Part shown: piece after piece, positions 12,118 to 24,500 of the stretch | Layout of the letters: every line of letters starts with the position of its first letter | Numbering within the stretch: the first letter of the stretch is position 1 | Source: Symbiodinium natans | Taxonomy: Eukaryota; Sar; Dinophyceae; Suessiales; Symbiodiniaceae | Assembly (NCBI GenBank): GCA_905221605.1 | Contig: CAJNDS010002356.1 | Span: 310,001 to 374,000, forward strand | DNA length: 64,000 nucleotides | Direction of reading: 5' to 3' | Made by a program: the position numbers and the translations under genes | The notes under the pieces: generated by a model | What the model saw: only the letters and a program-made list of their open reading frames with translations | What the model was told of the DNA's origin: nothing | Database searches by the model: none

Positions 12118-13755
12118 ATGGCCGATCCAGGTGTGGAAACGCCCGGCTCCGAGCCACCGCTATGGAGACTACAAGATGAAGCCGACCTCTTTTGGTGGCC
12201 TCTGTCTCCATCTGCTGCGACCTCCAGCACAGCAGTTGGATCCACGGACCAGGACCAGGTTGGAGACTTCAGCCATGACCTCGACCAACGAGAACCACGA
12301 GAAGCAAAGCATCAAGAAGCTGAAGCAGCAGCAGCAGCAGCTGGTGCAGCAGCAGCGGAAGCAGCAGCAGCTGCACCGGCAATTGCTGTAGAAGCAAGAT
12401 GCAAGTCGGTTAAGTCGTCTAAGTCGTCTCTGCCATCCGGGAGTGTTACCCTGGCTCGAGCCCGGGCTCTCTCACAGATGGCCATGGAAGACCTGTCCAG
12501 GCCGTCAGAAGCCCGGCCGGACGCTTCCTACGTCCAGAAGCTGCGTGAGGAGTGTGCAGCAGCAAATAGCCGCATCCAAGCCAATGTCTCATCGCTAGCA
12601 AAGATTTCAGGGGCATGCCGGGTCCTTGAGGCCCAGCAGGTCGACGTTGAGGATGCCAGGAGTCGAGTTCGGCATGCTCGGAACATTCGCTGTGCCGATG
12701 TATCTGTTTGCCGACGGCGACTGGAGCTGCTGCAAGACCTGGACTGGGTCGGAGCTTCTGCCGAAGGCAAAGTCCCGGAAGGGACCAGCACATTAAGCTC
12801 AGAGGGGGCCCCGGAGACCTCGCAGAAGAACTTGATGGAGGCGCTGGAGGTAGAGCAGGAGGCACTCCTGCTCATGCGCAGAGAGCTGGACTTGCTAGAG
12901 GGTGATCTGGCTGCAGCCAGTGAAAACCTGCAGGACCTGAATACATGCCTGAAGAAGGAGATGGCCCAGCGCCGCGCGGCGGTGCGTCAGGACACGGCAG
13001 CCAAGCGCACCCAGGAGGGCGACGGTGTAGGCTACATGTCGGTTGGGGACAGCTGGCGCTTCTGGGCAAAGCGTGTCAAGGCCGCGCAGGCGGAGGCTCA
13101 ACAGTTGTGCAAGAAAGCCTCGTCCACCATCCAATACACTGATTTGGAATGTGCCAAAGCACAGCGGTCCACTCAGGAGTACCTGACCCAATGTAGCAGC
13201 GAGCAGCGAGAGCTGAGGAGAAGATTCGACACGCAGTTGAAAGATGTGGAGTTTGCGATGTCCTGTGCCGAATGGACCCTGAAGAAACCGGAGAACCGGT
13301 CTAAGGCAAATAGCCAAGGCGAGGCTACTCAAGCGCAGCGCTCAAACGTCCTCCTCCATGAACTTGCGACAAGCCAGAAGAATTTGCGGTGCCTCGCTCG
13401 CCAGTGCAAGCGTGACCTCCAGATTCTTGAGACCTGCCGCAATGTGACGGCGGCCAATGTCACTGCAGCGAGGCCCTCGTCTGCCTCCCCAGCCAGAAGC
13501 GCCAGGAGCGCCACGGGAAGCCACAAGGGGCTGAAGCGGAGCCGGAGTGAAGTTCTGCGGAGGCGTGGCAGCGGCAAACCTGAGGCACCAGAGGCGCTGC
13601 GGGAGGAGTTGAAGCACCTCTCGGCAGAACAGAAGCAGATGAGCAAAGGTCTGCGTGAGTGTGAGTATGGGGTCGACAGATGTGCAGCTTGGGCTTCTGT
13701 GCTCTCAAATTTGGAGGACAGGGTCACCGATGTCCTTCTTCGACGCCGCCGGTAG
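12118..13755 (+). CDS. Intronless 545-residue coiled-coil protein, weakly tektin-like
   Basis: A single open frame from ATG at 12118 to the stop at 13753-13755. An alternative non-ATG start lies at 12103, but the ATG is the sensible choice. Residues 1-60 are acidic and disordered. An Ala-rich run at about 65-90 comes from a CAG-type repeat read in the Ala frame. From about residue 105 to 440 the protein is almost wholly helical and charged (LREECAAANSRIQANVSSL; MRRELDLLEGDLAAASENL; FWAKRVKAAQAEAQQLCKK). A Ser/Arg-rich linker (SASPARSARSATGSHKG) precedes a last helix, LREELKHLSAEQKQMSKGL. The spacing of helices, with short Trp-containing breaks, recalls tektins of axonemal microtubules, but no signature nonapeptide is visible, so this is only a suggestion. 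It stands out because every neighbour is intron-rich. It may be a retrocopy that became a gene. Confidence 0.75.
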   Translation: MADPGVETPGSEPPLWRLQDEADLFWWPLSPSAATSSTAVGSTDQDQVGDFSHDLDQREPREAKHQEAEAAAAAAGAAAAEAAAAAPAIAVEARCKSVKSSKSSLPSGSVTLARARALSQMAMEDLSRPSEARPDASYVQKLREECAAANSRIQANVSSLAKISGACRVLEAQQVDVEDARSRVRHARNIRCADVSVCRRRLELLQDLDWVGASAEGKVPEGTSTLSSEGAPETSQKNLMEALEVEQEALLLMRRELDLLEGDLAAASENLQDLNTCLKKEMAQRRAAVRQDTAAKRTQEGDGVGYMSVGDSWRFWAKRVKAAQAEAQQLCKKASSTIQYTDLECAKAQRSTQEYLTQCSSEQRELRRRFDTQLKDVEFAMSCAEWTLKKPENRSKANSQGEATQAQRSNVLLHELATSQKNLRCLARQCKRDLQILETCRNVTAANVTAARPSSASPARSARSATGSHKGLKRSRSEVLRRRGSGKPEAPEALREELKHLSAEQKQMSKGLRECEYGVDRCAAWASVLSNLEDRVTDVLLRRRR

Positions 13756-14349
13756 GGATTTCATCGGACTCGCAGACCGAACCTGTGTGCATGCTGAGAT
13801 TCAGTTTCACCAACGAATCTACCCAGGATTCTTGAGAGTGCCACGGTCCGAGCTAAACGTTGCGTGCGCCTGCGCACAATATGTACGCACAAGGTGCACT
13901 TTCTTATAAAGTGGCCAAGAAAATATGGCCGCACAAACAGCGCGATGGCTCCTGGACACCTGGGAGAGTAATCAAAGGGCGTTTCTTGTCAAGCTCCGGC
14001 GAGATGCATGGTGTGCATGGTGTGAAATGGCGTGCCTTTCTAGCTGAAGCTAAGATCCAAACCTCAGGCCACTTCGTTACGAGGCGGAGCCTGTCCGCCG
14101 TTACGGAAGACGAGGGGCCTGGCGCCTCGAGGTCCCCTCTTATGCTCTCTTGGGGTGTCTTTTGTCAGCATCCCGAGTATTCCGCAAGATTTTTTTGGGG
14201 GCATTCCAGGAGGCTGCGGAGAGTGAGCAAGGACGTTTCGGCCAAGGACCAATACCTCCGCTACTCGATTTAGCAGAGCCGGGCAAAGTTCTCCTACTGT
14301 TCCCCCTCTTCTCTCCGGGTTTTGGGGGGAAGTCCTGAGGCCGCTGCTT
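13756..14349. other. Spacer
   Basis: Short frames only. The stretch at about 14100-14340 has some codon structure in several frames, but none has a consistent splice context. Confidence 0.3.
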
Positions 14350-17014
14350 CGTGGTGAACTTCAGACGGCTCATGGAGCTCCCTGGACTTGAATTACTGCG
14401 ACTCGTAGGCTTTGCAGACCCAGCGATGTTTCCTGGGCTCCAATGCATCTAAGGCTGCAGAAAGTCTTTGCCATCATTCACGAACTCATCAAGTCCACAG
14501 CCATCGCAGTATGGGTGCTCGGTTGTTTTCCGTGTTCTCTTAGTTCTTTCGGTAGTTTTGTTCTACGCTTTGTCTCAGGCTTTAACCTTGGTTCTTGCCG
14601 GGAATCCTTGGCAGCTTGGCTATTCGGCCGGACACCTGTGAGCAAAGCTGGGCAAAAGCAAGGGGGTGATGTGTGCACTTTCGCAGCCTGAGGTCCTCTT
14701 CGTGGCCATCCTGTTTGTGATTTACGGCTTCCACGCTGCTCACTACGACACCATGGACATCAGATTTGGCCTCAGCAGACGGCAAAAGCACGTGGCAAGC
14801 ACGCGTCTGCAAGAGGCTCTAGATTCTCTAGATATCCAGGTGACTACCAGCATCTTGTGGACCTGCTGGAGGATGATCACGGTGTTTGCATGGGGAGGAC
14901 CAACCAGGGCCTAGGGAGTTGGAACTGTAGGGCTTGCACTGTAGGGGGTTCGAGGCTCTGGGACTTCAAGGATGTTTTTGGGGACCGCAGCTAATTGCGA
15001 CAGGAGTGTGGACAATCCCAACAGGCTGCTGAAGGCTGGCGTGGATATGCCGGCAGTGAGGACAAATCTGTTGCCCAAAGCCCCTGCCCAGGCCCTCACT
15101 CTCGCTCGCACAGGCCGTCGGAGGAGGTGTCAGCTGAGCAAAGGAGAGCCGTGGCTCGTTTTTTCACAGATCCTTGCTGTTGCAGGGCCGTGCTCATCAT
15201 CCTGCTCTTTGGCCTGCTTTGTTCCGGAATGTGGTTTGCTTCCCAGTCGGTTCCGGCCTAGACTCGGCGTCGTGCTATGTGATCCTTGCGTGAGGTCTAT
15301 GGTGGTGTACGCATGGACCATGGAGCTCACAGAAGGGCCGGGGGAATTCAAACTGCTGTGAAAACACTCGTCGCATTCATGCCATTTGTGCCAGGGTCTG
15401 GGCAATTGGAGATGAGTTCTATGCCACCTTGCTCCTGGTCAGACCCGGAAACACGCTCTGCTTGTTCACTCGCAGCTTTGCTCAGCATGAACCCAATGAA
15501 CTCATGAACCTGCTTCTAGGTGGGCACGCTGATGCTGCTCTTCCACGCAGCATTTGAATGGCTGTACTGGCGAGAGACGCCAGCACCTCAGATAGTCCTC
15601 AGATATCTCAGATACCACACAGAGGGCTGCTCAACTTATAAGTCTCCCAGAAGTCTCTCTGTACCACTGCTGCTTGTGCTGCTTCAGGCAGTGTGTGATG
15701 CCTTGGTGGGACCGGCGGCTGAAAGAGCGGAAGCCCAAGATGCAGTGCAGTCTATGCAGTCTTCTACCAGTTTTGTGGGAGTTGCAGCACAGTGGGTCTC
15801 AAGGCCATGGGATCCATCTCGTCATGGCATTCCGCCCGATTCTAAAGAAGCCAGACAAATCCAAGGAGACACGATAGACACGGATGAGATCTCATGAGCT
15901 TGCCAACAGCCGCCCAGGCGAAGGTTCCGATGGCCAGCGCCTGAGCCAGCTTCAATGCCGAAGCTTCACTTTTCGTTTTCGCTTCTGCTTCTGCTGCTGC
16001 CTGCTGCCTGCTGCCTGCTGCTGCAAGACTTCGGTGGAGGTGTAGCCACAAGCGGCGGGTCGGGTGTATAGACTTCGAGCCCCAAAAAAATTTCCGGCCC
16101 ACTGGCCACAGAAAGACTCTGTTTTCGTAGTGTCGAGGCTTGGGCTGCCGAGCATGTGGTTCACCTGCGGCCAAGCATATTCCGACCTATCCTTGTGGTC
16201 GCACACTAAGTTGGCCTTCCTTGGCCAGTCCCGACGCTTCTGCTTTTGCTCTGTTCTGCAGGATTCAACACGCGAAGGGCCAGTGGCAGGGCAAGGCAGC
16301 GCAGCAGTGTGGTTGCGTCTTGGCCGATGAAAAAAGATGCAGGTCAGCAAAGTGTTTCCGGAAGAGATGGCCCTTTTTTCCCTGCATGCGGCATCCTCAG
16401 TTTTCCAGAAATGGGTGGTGAAGGTTGTGACTTGAGGGTGTTCGTGCTTTGTCTTCTTAGCTTCCTGGTTGCAGCGCGACGAAGTGTGAAGGCAAGCGGT
16501 GCATGCCAGCTTCGCAGAACGCTGCAGCACGCGAAGCTCTACAGTGCAGCTCCGGCCAGTGTCTTTGCTTTGTTTGGTGTCATCTTCTGTCTGTCCGGCC
16601 TTGCATGCGTTCTCGCATTTCTCGCCAGGTACGGAGAGGCGTCTTCCTTACACGCGAAGGCGCAAGCACCTGAGGAGAATCGAGCAGGTCTCGATCTGTG
16701 TGTCAAAGGGCGACAGTATGTAGATGGGATGTGAGAGATCTCAGGGTGCGAATGCGCCTCCCACCGGTGACCCAGAGGCGACTGTGAGATGCTTTGAGAT
16801 ACGTTGAGAGACTCGGATAGACTCGGAAGACGAAGGCTGCAATAGCGAAAGCTGCAACTGGCCAGGAGCTACAAATTAAGTTCGTCTTCTTCGACGCTCA
16901 GAGCAACGAGTACATGCAGCCAGAAGAGGACGGAACCCGAGTCTCCGACAGCCACCGTGTTACCAGTACATCCATAGTGGCAAGGAGCATAAGGAGACTC
17001 AAATCCACGTACTG
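14350..17014 (+). CDS. Candidate multi-exon membrane protein gene, family unknown
   Basis: Supported exons: about 14344-14450 (NFRRLMELPGLELLRLVGFA); 14460-14507 (KVFAIIHELIKSTAIA, donor GTATGG); 14687-14839 (LFVAILFVIYGFHAAHYDTM, a membrane helix followed by a basic segment; acceptor CGCAG, donor GTGACT, phase 0 both sides); about 15176-15261 (AVLIILLFGLLCSGMWFAS); a frame over about 15362-15519 (ARVWAIGDEFYATLLLVRPG); 15520 to about 15600 (GTLMLLFHAAFEWLYW, after TTCTAG); about 16430-16629 with two helices (FVLCLLSFLVAA and VFALFGVIFCLSGLACVLAF, strong donor GTACGG); and 16864-17014 (LQIKFVFFDAQSNEYM). Together this suggests five or more membrane spans with cytosolic links. I do not recognise the family. 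Exon order and membership are inferred only from orientation and spacing, and the last exon may belong to another gene. Confidence 0.4.
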
Positions 17015-18525
17015 AGCCCGGATCTTAGCAGCCTTAGCGCATGGTTACATGGCCTGCGGCTCCTCGGAGCAACTCCGCCATGCGAACGTCCTTAGATCGA
17101 CCCGTGCGCTCGGCAACAAAGGGTGCCGATCAACGCCAAGACCTCAGCTCCAGCTCCAGAATTTGTCTCAGCTTCGAGAACTTCCAAGCGCATGCCCGTT
17201 GTGCAGTTGACGTGTGGTCGACCCTCCTCGAGACCCGCCCTTCGCTCACTGAGAAGAGATCGAGCATATAGCGATGCTGCGAACAACGCGCTCGCTGAAT
17301 TCAGCCACCCCATGCCAATGCGCACCACAAGGTGCAGCATGTCGTGGGGCTGTGCTCGCCAGGCAACCGCGCAAAGGGCCCTAAAGTCAACGCGGCGTGC
17401 CTGGCCTGGCAGACAAAAAAGTACATATTGTGCTGCTGAACCGTCCGAACCCTGAACCTTTCCCAAGCTTTCCCAAACTTTCTCAAGCTTTCTGAAGATT
17501 TCTCAAGCCTTCTCAAGCATTCTGAGAGCATATCCGAGCTTTGTAGACTCACTGGCGCCGGAGCTGAGCAGAAGCACTGTATTTGCACTGGAAGATCTCA
17601 TCTGTATTTGCACTGGAAGATCTCAGACAGGATCTCCGAGTCTCGGCATGTAAGACTCCCTCAACTCCGTTAATCGTGAACCATTTCAAACATAGATCAA
17701 GATATGAAAGTACAGGACCAGGTACTGAAGCCTTGTCAACTTTGCCCATGTGTTTGCATGGGCATCGGAGGGCAAGGCCTTGATAGTTCGCTCGGAGATT
17801 TGTTCGCATTGTCCTTCGGGTTCGCCAGGCAGGACAATGGCCTGGCGTGGGGCTCAGAAGTTGAGAGTTCTCGCGGGATGCGATGGGTCGCCTGTGATGC
17901 GCTGAGGCCGGAGTTAACGTTCAGGGAGGTGTCCCACGCCTCGAAGCTTGGTTACAGCGTGGACCTCGGTAGAGCTCCAGTTGGGAGAGGGAACCCCCCA
18001 GAGAATGATGCAACTGAAGCTTTCTAGGGCCTTCTTTTCCTTAGAAGTTTTCCAACATGCAGGAACATGCAGAAAATTGCAGCGATGCACACTTCAAGAA
18101 ACTCTGTTGCTCAAGGCCAGCATGCAGGCGATGCAAGAGGTAGTGCCCTCCTCAGCGGCCGGGCTCTGTAGCCATGGGGTGCAGTGTAGCATGGACCAGA
18201 TTTGAAAGCATAGGCCGAAGGTGCTGTTTTTTTCTGCCAATTCTTTTTGTGACTTGCGTGAAATTACACATTCTTTTGGGAAGAATTTCGGGCTTGCAGC
18301 TGAGGTGGCCAAAGTGGAGGACACGGGACATGTGGATTGGAAGACGTGTTGAGGGGTCCTTTGACCGTGCGCCACACGGTGCGCCACACGGTGTGCTACA
18401 CGGTGTGCCACGGTGCCAGGATGCCAAGCTCGGTCTTGTCCCTCAGTTTGCAGAAGGAGAGGTCTTGGTGAAGGCAGGGCGAGCACCTCCTGGTGAGGAA
18501 AGAGGGAGCTGAAACTCGGTTTCAG
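17015..18525. other. Stretch with short repeats and no defended exon
   Basis: At 17457-17530 an 11-bp pyrimidine-rich unit of the form TTCTCAAGCTT is repeated about six times with drift. At 17580-17628 a 24-bp stretch (GTATTTGCACTGGAAGATCT...) is directly doubled. At about 18371-18415 a CACACGGTG unit is repeated. Frames near 17090 (DRPVR) and 18430 (FAEGEVLVKAGRAPPG) resemble edge strands of the PDZ-like modules downstream, so further 5' exons of that gene may lie here. Confidence 0.35.
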
Positions 18526-21500
18526 GATGTCAGCAAGGGCGGATGGGCCGAGTCTGCGGGCATTCGAGCTGGGGCGAGGTCCGGGGGTGCCGTGCTCCAA
18601 GCGGGTCCGGGGATGTCTCGTGTCTGACATCTGCGCAGGCTCCTGCAGCTGAATGGGGTTCCTGCTGCCGGCATGAGAGATGCCGACTTCAAGGATCGGC
18701 CACGCCATCTTGTGTGTCTTTGTGTCTTTGTGTGTTTGCATCTCTGTGTCTCCGTGTCGATATGGGCGCTTGAACGACCAAGCTGCCGAGGCAGCCGTAA
18801 AGCAGCGCCCACTGCGCATCTGTTTCGAACAAAAAGTGCCAAACGCTCAGCAGATCTCAGCAGAGCTCAGCAGTCTCTGATTGGCTGCTGCCACCAAGCT
18901 GAGTCACTGAAATCCGCTGAAAGAGTTGCAAGGTTCGAAGTGGTTCTCGAAGATGCAGCCGAGAAACTGGGTGCGCATAAAGATGATTCCCAGCTGCATT
19001 GGAAGTCTAACCGTGCCGACGACAAAGGCTGCAGTTTTTCCGGTGCTCCTCCTGCCAATGCCGTGGCCACGTTCCTGGACCTTGCTTACTGTTGGTTAGC
19101 AGGGAATGGGGCAGTTAGGGCCCTATATACACTTTAAGGGATTATGCAGGGTACCTCATGCCCCCATTTCCTGCTAACCAACAGTAAGCTTGAAGATCCT
19201 GCGCCAGGTCTCTGGGAGTCTGTCGAACATCGTCTCGTGTCGTCTGTGCATCGTCCGAGGTGGCCAAAGTTTCCCCGGGGTCATTTGCAGAAAGGCGCCT
19301 GCCGGAACTCCCGCACCCTGCTACTGCAGCTCCGGTTGAACTAGTTCAGAATATGTCAAGTTTGCTGCAGGAATTCGATACAAATTGGTCACGTGCTCGT
19401 GGCTGTGAACGGCGAAGCTCTGAAAGATCTGACCGATGCCGCGTTCAGGCAGGGGAACCTGGCAACGCAATAGCGCAGTACAGGCTTCCACTCATCCGTT
19501 CTTTTGAGGGACCGCTTGAAGGCGAGACCTGTTCGTCTTGCCCTCGCCCATTCGCATCTTGTGTGAACCTATTTGTCTATCGTCCACAAGCGACCGCAGA
19601 CCAAGGGCTCCGGTTTCAAGTTCCTGAGGACTGCGCAGGGTTAGACATGGCTGAACTGCAGCAAGGCCCACGAGGCCTGTGCCCCCATGCAGGAAGTTGC
19701 GTCGCAGCACGTCCAGGCCTCCAACATGCAAAGGCCCTGGCAACTGAGCCAGAACCAGGAGAGTCCAAGCCAGAATGCACGTGAGCGAGGTTCGAAGTCC
19801 TGCTGGAGGATGCTGAGGTCAAACTTGGATCCTGACTCAGACGTCACATTTTCGTCTTTCTCCCTTCGCAGGAAGCTCAAGTATATTGAAGCCTATCCTT
19901 CGAAGCTTCCAAGGTTGTGGTTTTGCTGGGATACCTCCCGAACCTGTAATGGTGGGGTTGCTCAGCCGTACAGCCAGAGCCGTGCCCAAGCTGTCAGAGT
20001 CCCTTTTTGACTGACCTAGCACGCGTGTGTAAGTGTTTGGGTTTAACACGGACGGGGGGGGGGGGTGCAGCGAGCTTCAGTGCATATCATCATCCATTCT
20101 CACTCATTCGCTCATACTCGCTCTCTGCCTCGGCTCCCGACTTGGGTGTCCCCCCATATTCGCCTTTCAGGCCTGCTGTCGAGTCGAGAATCGTTCGAGT
20201 GGGCTCGCAGGACGATGCCTTGGTCGCTGAGGTCCGTCCCGGGTCCGATGCCAGCACCGATGCCAATGTCGGAACCTCTCCACACACTCGCCGTGCCATG
20301 TGGTTTTAGCACGGGCCCGCTCTCCGCCGTGCGCTTCAGCTCGCGTTCCCTTTCCCACCTTTCTCCTCTGCTTGTGGCATGGGGTTCGTCGCAGTGTGTG
20401 GGGTCTCGGCTTGCGATGAAGCTTGCCTTGCATCATTCGCGAAATCCAGAGATTAAGTCAGTCAACACAGAAGAAGACGAAGAAGCAGCCTGTGCCTCCA
20501 TGTCCCCACCAGAGGCTTTAGCTTAAGAAGTACCGAAGCAAAGAAGAGGGCCACAACCGCTTGGATTGAGCAAAGATGTGCAGGGCGTAGGGTTCCTGCC
20601 CTGGTCAGGTTGGGAAGGTCTCACCTGGAAGCTTCGCTGAGAGGCCACACACACATGCTTCTTGCAAGTCCGACGAGCGCTGTGTTTTGCATTTGAGTAA
20701 GAGGTTAGAGTAAGAGTAAGAGTTAGAGTTGGCAAGAGTTGGAGTTAGAGTGAGAGAGCGAGCGAGCGAGCGAGAGAGAGAGAGAGAGAGAGCCCAGCAG
20801 TAGCTCATCAGACGCGGGATCGGGGCGCGCCTTGGCGCAGGGTTTGCCCTATGCCCCAAAGAAGAAGAAGAAGAAGAAGAAGAAGAAGAAGAAGAAGAAG
20901 AAGAAGAAGAAGAAGAAGAAGAAGAAGAAGAAGAAGAAGAAGAAGAAGAAGAAGAAGAAGAAGAAGAAGAAGAAGAGCCCAGCAGAAGAAGACGCAGAAG
21001 AAGAAGCAGGGAGGAGGACGAGCAGGCGGAGAGCGAAAGAGAGAGAGAGAGAGAGAGTGAGCCGGGTCTCCTCCTTCGGGAGGGGCTGTCAAGTGCGCAG
21101 AAGAAGAAGAAGAAGCAGAAGAAGAAGCAGCAGAAGAAGAAGAGAAGAAGAAGAAGAAGAAGCATAAGAAGAATAATAACAATAAGAAGAAGATAAGAAG
21201 AAGAGAGACCGTGAGCAAGCCTTGAGGAGCAGCATTCAGACCGGACATCTTCTCGTGGCCTTGAACGGAATGCAAGTCAAGGAGCTGAACGCCGAAACTT
21301 TCAAGTGCCGTGGCGGAGAAGCTTTCGATGAATATTTGGTTGACCATTTGTGACTTTTCGTGGTGGTGGTGGTGGCAGCCGGGACTTCTGAGCTGCCAAG
21401 GCAATGTCTGAAGGGTCGACCAGTGCGTTTTGCCCTTAGAGACTCAAATGTCAGAAGAGCTTCCATGATTGGATGTTGGACTGAGGGCTCAACTTCGAGA

Positions 21501-24500
21501 TTCCGCAGGCGGAGGTGTGCAGCCTTTTTCGAGAACACATTGCCGCCGTGCATCCTTTTGCTCGCAAGGCGAAGGCCCAGGCCATCGACAAGGTTGAGAC
21601 CCAGGAGAGCGCGGCCACAGCCATCCAAGCTCTGGCACGTGGAGCTCTCGTTGAGCATAGCTTGCTCGTCAGCGGTATGACACAATTTTGGAGATCCGCA
21701 TCTGTGGTCCGGAGTGAGGTGGGCGTGCTGCGCGAAAAGGCACTGGACTGGAGGCACGCTTCCCCAGTTTCCGTTCTTCAGCTCCTTCCCTGTTGTCCGT
21801 TTTGCTGGTGCAATGCTTGCGGGCAAGGCGTCGGAAGCCACTCGGGGGCAAGCAGCTTAGACGATCTTGGCAGACTGGCCCGTGCTGACCTCTTGAGTTG
21901 CGTTGGTGATGCAGAGGTTCGAAGTCACGCTGGCAGATGCTGAGACCAAGCTTGGCCACTGGCTGAAATGCCAGTCGCATCCGTGTTGATCCGATGGCGG
22001 CTTGTCTCTGAGGCTGTGGCTTTGCTGGGCTTCCGCCGGAGCCCGTCATCGTGGCGTGCTTACAGCGGCTCTCAGCCTGACACCTCTCTGACAAAGTTGC
22101 AACTTCAGTGCATGTTTGCTCTCGGATGGACTCGGGATGGATTGGGGTCAGAAGTCTTCAACAAAGGTGGCGAAGGTATCCGAGGGCAGCTTTGCAGCCA
22201 CGCAGCGTCCCCAAAAGCAGAGAAGCAGCCAGCAACATGAGCTTGAGCGTACTCTAGCTGTGTTGCGAATCCGGTTTTCTGAGCTCAGGCACAAGATTCA
22301 GACGGGGCACTTGCTGTTGGCGCTGAATGGGGTAGAGATCAAAGATCTGAATCCCGAGACATTCAAGTCTGGTGCCTACCCGGTCACTGCGGTCGGAACC
22401 ATGGCTCAATGCTGTTGTGAAAAATGGCTTTTCACTCAGAGGCAAAGCATGAAAGCTCGACCGGTCAGCGCTGCTCCCAGCACATGGCACTTGGGTGAGT
22501 GGAGCGGGGAGCGCGTCGGCAGATTGCATCGGGCGTCTTCGCCGCCCGTGAGGCCTCCGCCTTCAGATTCCTCAGGCAGAGGCCTGTGCAGATGCTGGCT
22601 GGCATCACTCCAGCATGCTTTAGAGAATATTTGCTCGCAAGGAGAAGGCCCAGGCCATCGACAAGGTTGAGACTCAGGAGAGCGCGGCCACAGCCATCCA
22701 AGCTCTGGCACGTGGAGCTCTCGTTGAGCATAGCTTGCTCGTCAGCGGTATGACACAATTTTGGAGATCCGCATCTGTGGTCCGGAGTGAGGTGGGCGTG
22801 CTGCGCGAAAAGGCACTGGACTGGAGGCACGCTTCCCCAGTTTCCGTTCTTCAGCTCCTTCCCTGTTGTCTGTTTGGCTGGTGCAATGCTTGCGGGCAAG
22901 GCGTCGGAAGCCACTCGGGGGCAAGCAGCTTAGACGATCTTGGCAGACTGGCCCGTGCTGACCTCTTGAGTTGCGTTGGTGATGCAGAGGTTCGAAGTCA
23001 CGCTGGCAGATGCTGAGACCAAGCTTTGGCCACTGGCTGAAATGCCAGTCGCATCCGTGTTGATGCGATGGCGGCTTGTCTCTGAGGCTGTGGCTTTGCT
23101 GGGCTTCCGCCGGAGCCCGTCATCGTGGCGTGCTTACAGCGGCTCTCAGCCTGACACCTCTCTGACAAAGTTGCAACTTCAGTGCATGTTTGCTCTCGGA
23201 TGGACTCGGGATGGATTGGGGTCAGAAGTCTTCAACAAAGGTGGCGAAGGTATCCGAGGGCAGCTTTGCAGCCACGCAGCGTCCCCAAAAGCAGAGAAGC
23301 AGCCAGCAACATGAGCTTGAGCGTACTCTAGCTGTGTTGCGAATCCGGTTTTCTGAGCTCAGGCACAAGATTCAGACGGGGCACTTGCTGTTGGCGCTGA
23401 ATGGGGTAGAGATCAAAGATCTGAATCCCGAGACATTCAAGTCTGGTGCCTACCCGGTCACTGCGGTCGGAACCATGGCTCAATGCTGTTGTGAAAAATG
23501 GCTTTTCGCTCAGAGGCAAAGCATGAAAGCTCGACCGGTCAGCGCTGCTCCCAGCACATGGCACTTGGGTGAGGGGAGCGGGGAGCGCGTCGGCAGATTG
23601 CATCGGGCGTCTTCGCCGCCCGTGAGGCCTCCGCCTTCAGATTCCTCAGGCAGAGGCCTGTGCAGATGCTGGCTGGCATCACTCCAGCATGCTTTAGAGA
23701 ATATTTGCTCGCAAGGAGAAGGCCCAGGCCATCGACAAGGTTGAGACTCAGGAGAGCGCGGCCACAGCCATCCAAGCTCTGGCACGTGGAGCTCTCGTTG
23801 AGCATAGCTTGCTCGTCAGCGGTCTGACACAATTTTGGAGATCCGCATCTGTGGTCCGGAGTGAGGTGGGCGTGCTGCGCGAAAAGGCACTGGACTGGAG
23901 GCACGCTTCCCCAGTTTCCGTTCTTCAGCTCCTTCCCTGTTGTCTGTTTGGCTGGTGCAATGCTTGCGGGCAAGGCGTCGGAAGCCACTCGGGGGCAAGC
24001 AGCTTAGACGATCTTGGCAGACTGGCCCGTGCTGACCTCTTGAGTTGCGTTGGTGATGCAGAGGTTCGAAGTCACGCTGGCAGATGCTGAGACCAAGCTT
24101 GGCCACTGGCTGAAATGCCAGTCGCATCCGTGTTGATGCGATGGCGGCTTGTCTCTGAGGCTGTGGCTTTGCTGGGCTTCCGCCGGAGCCCGTCATCGTG
24201 GCGTGCTTACAGCGGCTCTCAGCCTGACACCTCTCTGACAAAGTTGCAACTTCAGTGCATGTTTGCTCTCGGATGGACTCGGGATGGATTGGGGTCAGAA
24301 GTCTTCAACAAAGGTGGCGAAGGTATCCGAGGGCAGCTTTGCAGCCACGCAGCGTCCCCAAAAGCAGAGAAGCAGCCAGCAACATGAGCTTGAGCGTACT
24401 CTAGCTGTGTTGCGAATCCGGTTTTCTGAGCTCAGGCACAAGATTCAGACGGGGCACTTGCTGTTGGCGCTGAATGGGGTAGAGATCAAAGATCTGAATC

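Noticed and set aside
20605-21404. Poly-Ser/Leu minus frames and poly-Lys/Arg + frames.
   Set aside because: Artefacts of GAA and GA repeats.
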